From: JAJDFU01 sp964641965 | GTDB lineage: Bacteria > Bacteroidota > Bacteroidia > Chitinophagales > Saprospiraceae | DNA: 64,000 bases | NCBI GenBank assembly: GCA_964641965.1 | Contig: CAZXLD010000015.1 | Location: forward strand, 22,997 to 86,996 | Direction of reading: 5' to 3' | Part shown: one piece after another, positions 61,936 through 64,000 of the stretch | Numbering within the stretch: the stretch's first letter is position 1 | How the letters are laid out: the number at the start of each line of letters is the position of its first letter | Notes under the pieces: model-generated | What the model was told of the DNA's origin: nothing | What the model saw: only the letters and a program-made list of their open reading frames with translations | The model's database searches: none | Translations under genes and position numbers: made by a program

Positions 61936-62529
61936 ATGAACTTGGAATTTCCCCTGCCCACTCTTTTGGGCTTTTGGGCTATCTTTAATTTGTTGCTTTC
62001 CTGGTCCTGTACCCACAATGTGCAAGATCTGAAAGAATTGACCCAGAAGTACAGGCCTGATCTTGAAACTGCCCTGGAAGTGGAGATTCTGTATAGCGAC
62101 TCTGCCCAGGTTCGGGTTCAAATAACAGGTCCCAGGATGTTGCAATATTTGGATCCAGAGAATCCCAGGCAAGAATTTCCCGATGGCGTTCGAGTAGAGT
62201 TTTTTGGTGACAGCATGAACGTCTCCGGGGTTCTTACAGCCAAGTACGGCATTCGTTATGAACGGGAGGACAAAGTTGAGGTTCGAGATAGTGTGGTTTG
62301 GGAAGGGGAGGGCAACCAGAAACTGGAAACGGAAAAGTTGGTCTGGCTTTCCCGGGAAAAGAAAATCCGAACCGATCGTTTTGTAGTAATAACACGCCCC
62401 AATTATAAGATCTACGGTCATGGGTTCGAAGCAGAGCAGGATTTTTCAAATGCTCGAATCCTTGCCCCGGAAGGCAGGATCAATTTACCCTCCCAAGCTG
62501 CAGAAGGAGGTCCAGGTCCGGAAGATTAG
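61936..62529 (+). CDS. lptC: LPS export protein LptC
   Basis: Carries LPS across the periplasm between LptB2FG and LptA. It has 197 residues. The N-terminal signal/anchor ends with L-S-W-S-C, a possible lipobox. The rest is a series of beta strands of the OstA/LptC jelly roll (GVRVEFFGDSMNVSGVLTA, then KTEKLVWLSREKKI-like strands). It starts 9 nt after the cargo protein stop and is followed by the CNNM gene after 48 nt. Confidence 0.85.
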   Translation: MNLEFPLPTLLGFWAIFNLLLSWSCTHNVQDLKELTQKYRPDLETALEVEILYSDSAQVRVQITGPRMLQYLDPENPRQEFPDGVRVEFFGDSMNVSGVLTAKYGIRYEREDKVEVRDSVVWEGEGNQKLETEKLVWLSREKKIRTDRFVVITRPNYKIYGHGFEAEQDFSNARILAPEGRINLPSQAAEGGPGPED

Positions 62530-62577
62530 GAGAGTGCCAAGTCTTGACTGACGCAAGTTTAAAATGGTATTAGGCAT

Positions 62578-63843
62578 ATGGTTTTGTTATCGGCTCTAAT
62601 TGCCTTATTACTATCGGCTTTATTCTCAGGCTCCGAGATCGCTTTTGTCGCCGGCAATCCACTCCGGGTGGAACTTCGGAAGAAACGAGGAGGTAGAAGA
62701 GGAAAAATCCTTGCGGGTTTCTATGATAATCCGTCAGGATTCATTGGTACAATGCTTACTGGAAACAATATTGCCCTGGTAGCATTTTCCACCCTTATGG
62801 ATAAACTGCTTGAGCCTTTATTCAAGCCTTGGGTAGCGTCCGGTGACCTTGCGCTGTTGCTAGTAAATACCACGTTAATCACCTTGATCGTACTTGTTTT
62901 CGGAGAATATCTCCCAAAAGCAATTGGTCGACTATTTTCTGACGAGGCCCTATACACGATGGCTCTGCCGCTAGAAGGACTGCGCAAGCTCCTTAGCGGA
63001 CCTTCTAAAATACTCAACGGGGCTTCCAATCGAGTACTTACCTTGGCCTTAGGGCGGCAATTGGAAGATGAAGAGCGTGCCTTTACCCGCCTCGATCTTG
63101 AAAAGTTTGTTGAGGAATCGCAAATGGCTGATGAGTCAGACGATATTGACCGCGAGTTATTTGGTAAAGCACTCAATCTAAAAGACGTCCGGATCAGAGA
63201 GGCTATGATCCCCAGGAATGAAATTGTGAGTATTGATGTCTCGGAATCCATAGAGCAGCTCAAGGAACTTATCCGGGATTCACATATGTCTCGCCTGATC
63301 GTCATAGACGGAGAAATTGATAAGGTTCTCGGCTATGTCCATCATCAACAGCTTTTGTCCAAACCCAAAAGTATCCGATCGCTGATCATGCCACTCATCT
63401 TTGTTCCTGAAGCTATGCGTATCACCGACCTACTGAGCCGATGCATTCAGGAGCGGCAAAATATTGCTATGGTGGTGGATGAGTATGGAGGGGTTTCCGG
63501 CCTGATTACACTGGAGGATGTATTGGAGGAGATATTTGGCGAAATTGAAGACGAACACGACCAGGAGGACTATACCGAACTACAGGTCAATGAGGAAGAG
63601 TGGCTTTTTTCCGGGCGGTTAGAAGTGGATTATTTGAATGAAAAATATGGCCTGGATTTTCCGGAAGGAGACTATCATACACTGTCTGGCTTCCTGGTTA
63701 TGACCACGGAGAATATTCCTCAGGAAGGGGAAGAGCTTGAGTTAAACGGTTATCAGTTTTTAGTGGAATCCGTTAGTGACACAAAAATTGAACGCATCCG
63801 GGTAGTTCGCTTGCCGGAACCAGGTGAAAAAGAGAAGACGTAG
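62578..63843 (+). CDS. CNNM/CorC-type (hemolysin-family) membrane protein
   Basis: A 421-residue protein. A DUF21 membrane domain with about four helices (LSALFSGSEIAFVAG) is followed by a CBS pair (AMIPRNEIVSI, then VVDEYGGVSGLITLEDVLEEIFG) and a C-terminal CorC_HlyC domain (GLDFPEGDYHTLSGFLV). This is the layout of magnesium/cobalt efflux proteins; in Bacteroidota the relative GldE is tied to gliding. Its position after lptC is common. No terminator is seen in the last 157 bp. Confidence 0.9.
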   Translation: MVLLSALIALLLSALFSGSEIAFVAGNPLRVELRKKRGGRRGKILAGFYDNPSGFIGTMLTGNNIALVAFSTLMDKLLEPLFKPWVASGDLALLLVNTTLITLIVLVFGEYLPKAIGRLFSDEALYTMALPLEGLRKLLSGPSKILNGASNRVLTLALGRQLEDEERAFTRLDLEKFVEESQMADESDDIDRELFGKALNLKDVRIREAMIPRNEIVSIDVSESIEQLKELIRDSHMSRLIVIDGEIDKVLGYVHHQQLLSKPKSIRSLIMPLIFVPEAMRITDLLSRCIQERQNIAMVVDEYGGVSGLITLEDVLEEIFGEIEDEHDQEDYTELQVNEEEWLFSGRLEVDYLNEKYGLDFPEGDYHTLSGFLVMTTENIPQEGEELELNGYQFLVESVSDTKIERIRVVRLPEPGEKEKT

Positions 63844-64000
63844 AGCGTCTTTCCAGGAATAAAATCTCTCTGTTTTTTGAGCGATACTTCAGATATTTTT
63901 TTGACTGGAAATACCCGGCAATCGGAGGGGTTTTGGATCAAATGAGGGGGGGGACGTTTCTCCATGCCATTTTCAGGTAGAAAGGATCGTTTAAGCCGCA

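Noticed and set aside
63753..63965. 70-codon minus-strand frame at the right edge
   Set aside because: Mostly antisense to the CNNM-type gene; no supporting features.
1..64000. CRISPR arrays, insertion sequences, phage or toxin-antitoxin loci
   Set aside because: No regularly spaced repeats, transposase or integrase motifs, or recognisable toxin-antitoxin pairs were found on either strand.

Overview
The window is a chromosomal segment of a Bacteroidota bacterium, most likely from the Saprospiria (Lewinella/Saprospiraceae-like). The evidence is three secreted proteins with type IX secretion (T9SS) C-terminal sorting domains, a PorZ-like T9SS propeller, SprB-type repeats, a PurS/RsmI/PssA group, BshA, DUF4271, DUF2851, and one textbook Bacteroidota promoter (TTTG-N21-TAnnTTTG at 21415-21447). 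Coding density is high. No tRNA, rRNA, insertion sequence, phage gene or CRISPR array was seen.

Layout. 3-7429: the 3' part of a propeller plus outer-membrane barrel protein, prfA, tsaB, two tandem cysteine-free ArsR-type regulators, lspA and a DksA/TraR-like protein that has lost its zinc cysteines. 7543-17337: a compact minus-strand biosynthetic operon. Read from its promoter side it holds a Nudix CoA pyrophosphatase, YceI, an FAD oxidoreductase, a methyltransferase, a type III polyketide synthase, an enoyl-reductase-like SDR, a hotdog dehydratase, a ketosynthase, an acyl carrier protein, a phosphopantetheinyl transferase and an RND/MMPL exporter. 17491-24969: hemD, DUF4271, a histidine kinase/response regulator pair, a PpiD/SurA-like foldase, an unannotated 42-residue membrane peptide and a MerR regulator with a degenerate cobalamin pocket. 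25163-31856: a T9SS cargo protein, bshA and porZ.

31914-43050: nadD, a small lipoprotein, dnaN with an inverted pair of DnaA-box-like sites upstream, an inactive M16 peptidase homologue, and the rod-shape operon mreB-mreC-mreD-mrdA followed by a CapA-like protein and folA (rodA is not present), then DUF2851. 42968-49907: DUF554, lpxK, a 635-bp non-coding stretch with a possible structured RNA and terminator, a polyferredoxin/FAD oxidoreductase pair, a 6-pyruvoyltetrahydropterin synthase family protein and glutathione peroxidase. 49950-63843: holB-ricT-lpdA, an unknown helical protein, a cargo protein with dockerin-like and cohesin-like parts, rsmI-purS-pssA, a large SprB-repeat cargo protein, lptC and a CNNM/CorC-type membrane protein.

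How it works together. Most genes are housekeeping: envelope biogenesis (lspA, lpxK, lptC, mre genes, PBP2, pssA), translation and tRNA modification (prfA, tsaB, rsmI), and replication (dnaN, holB). The standout accessory system is the 7.5-17.3 kb operon. It looks like a self-contained type II fatty-acid chain builder, with its own carrier protein and activating enzyme. It would hand an acyl chain to a type III PKS; the aromatic or pyrone lipid would then be methylated and oxidised, and moved by YceI and an RND pump. The product is not known from the sequence.
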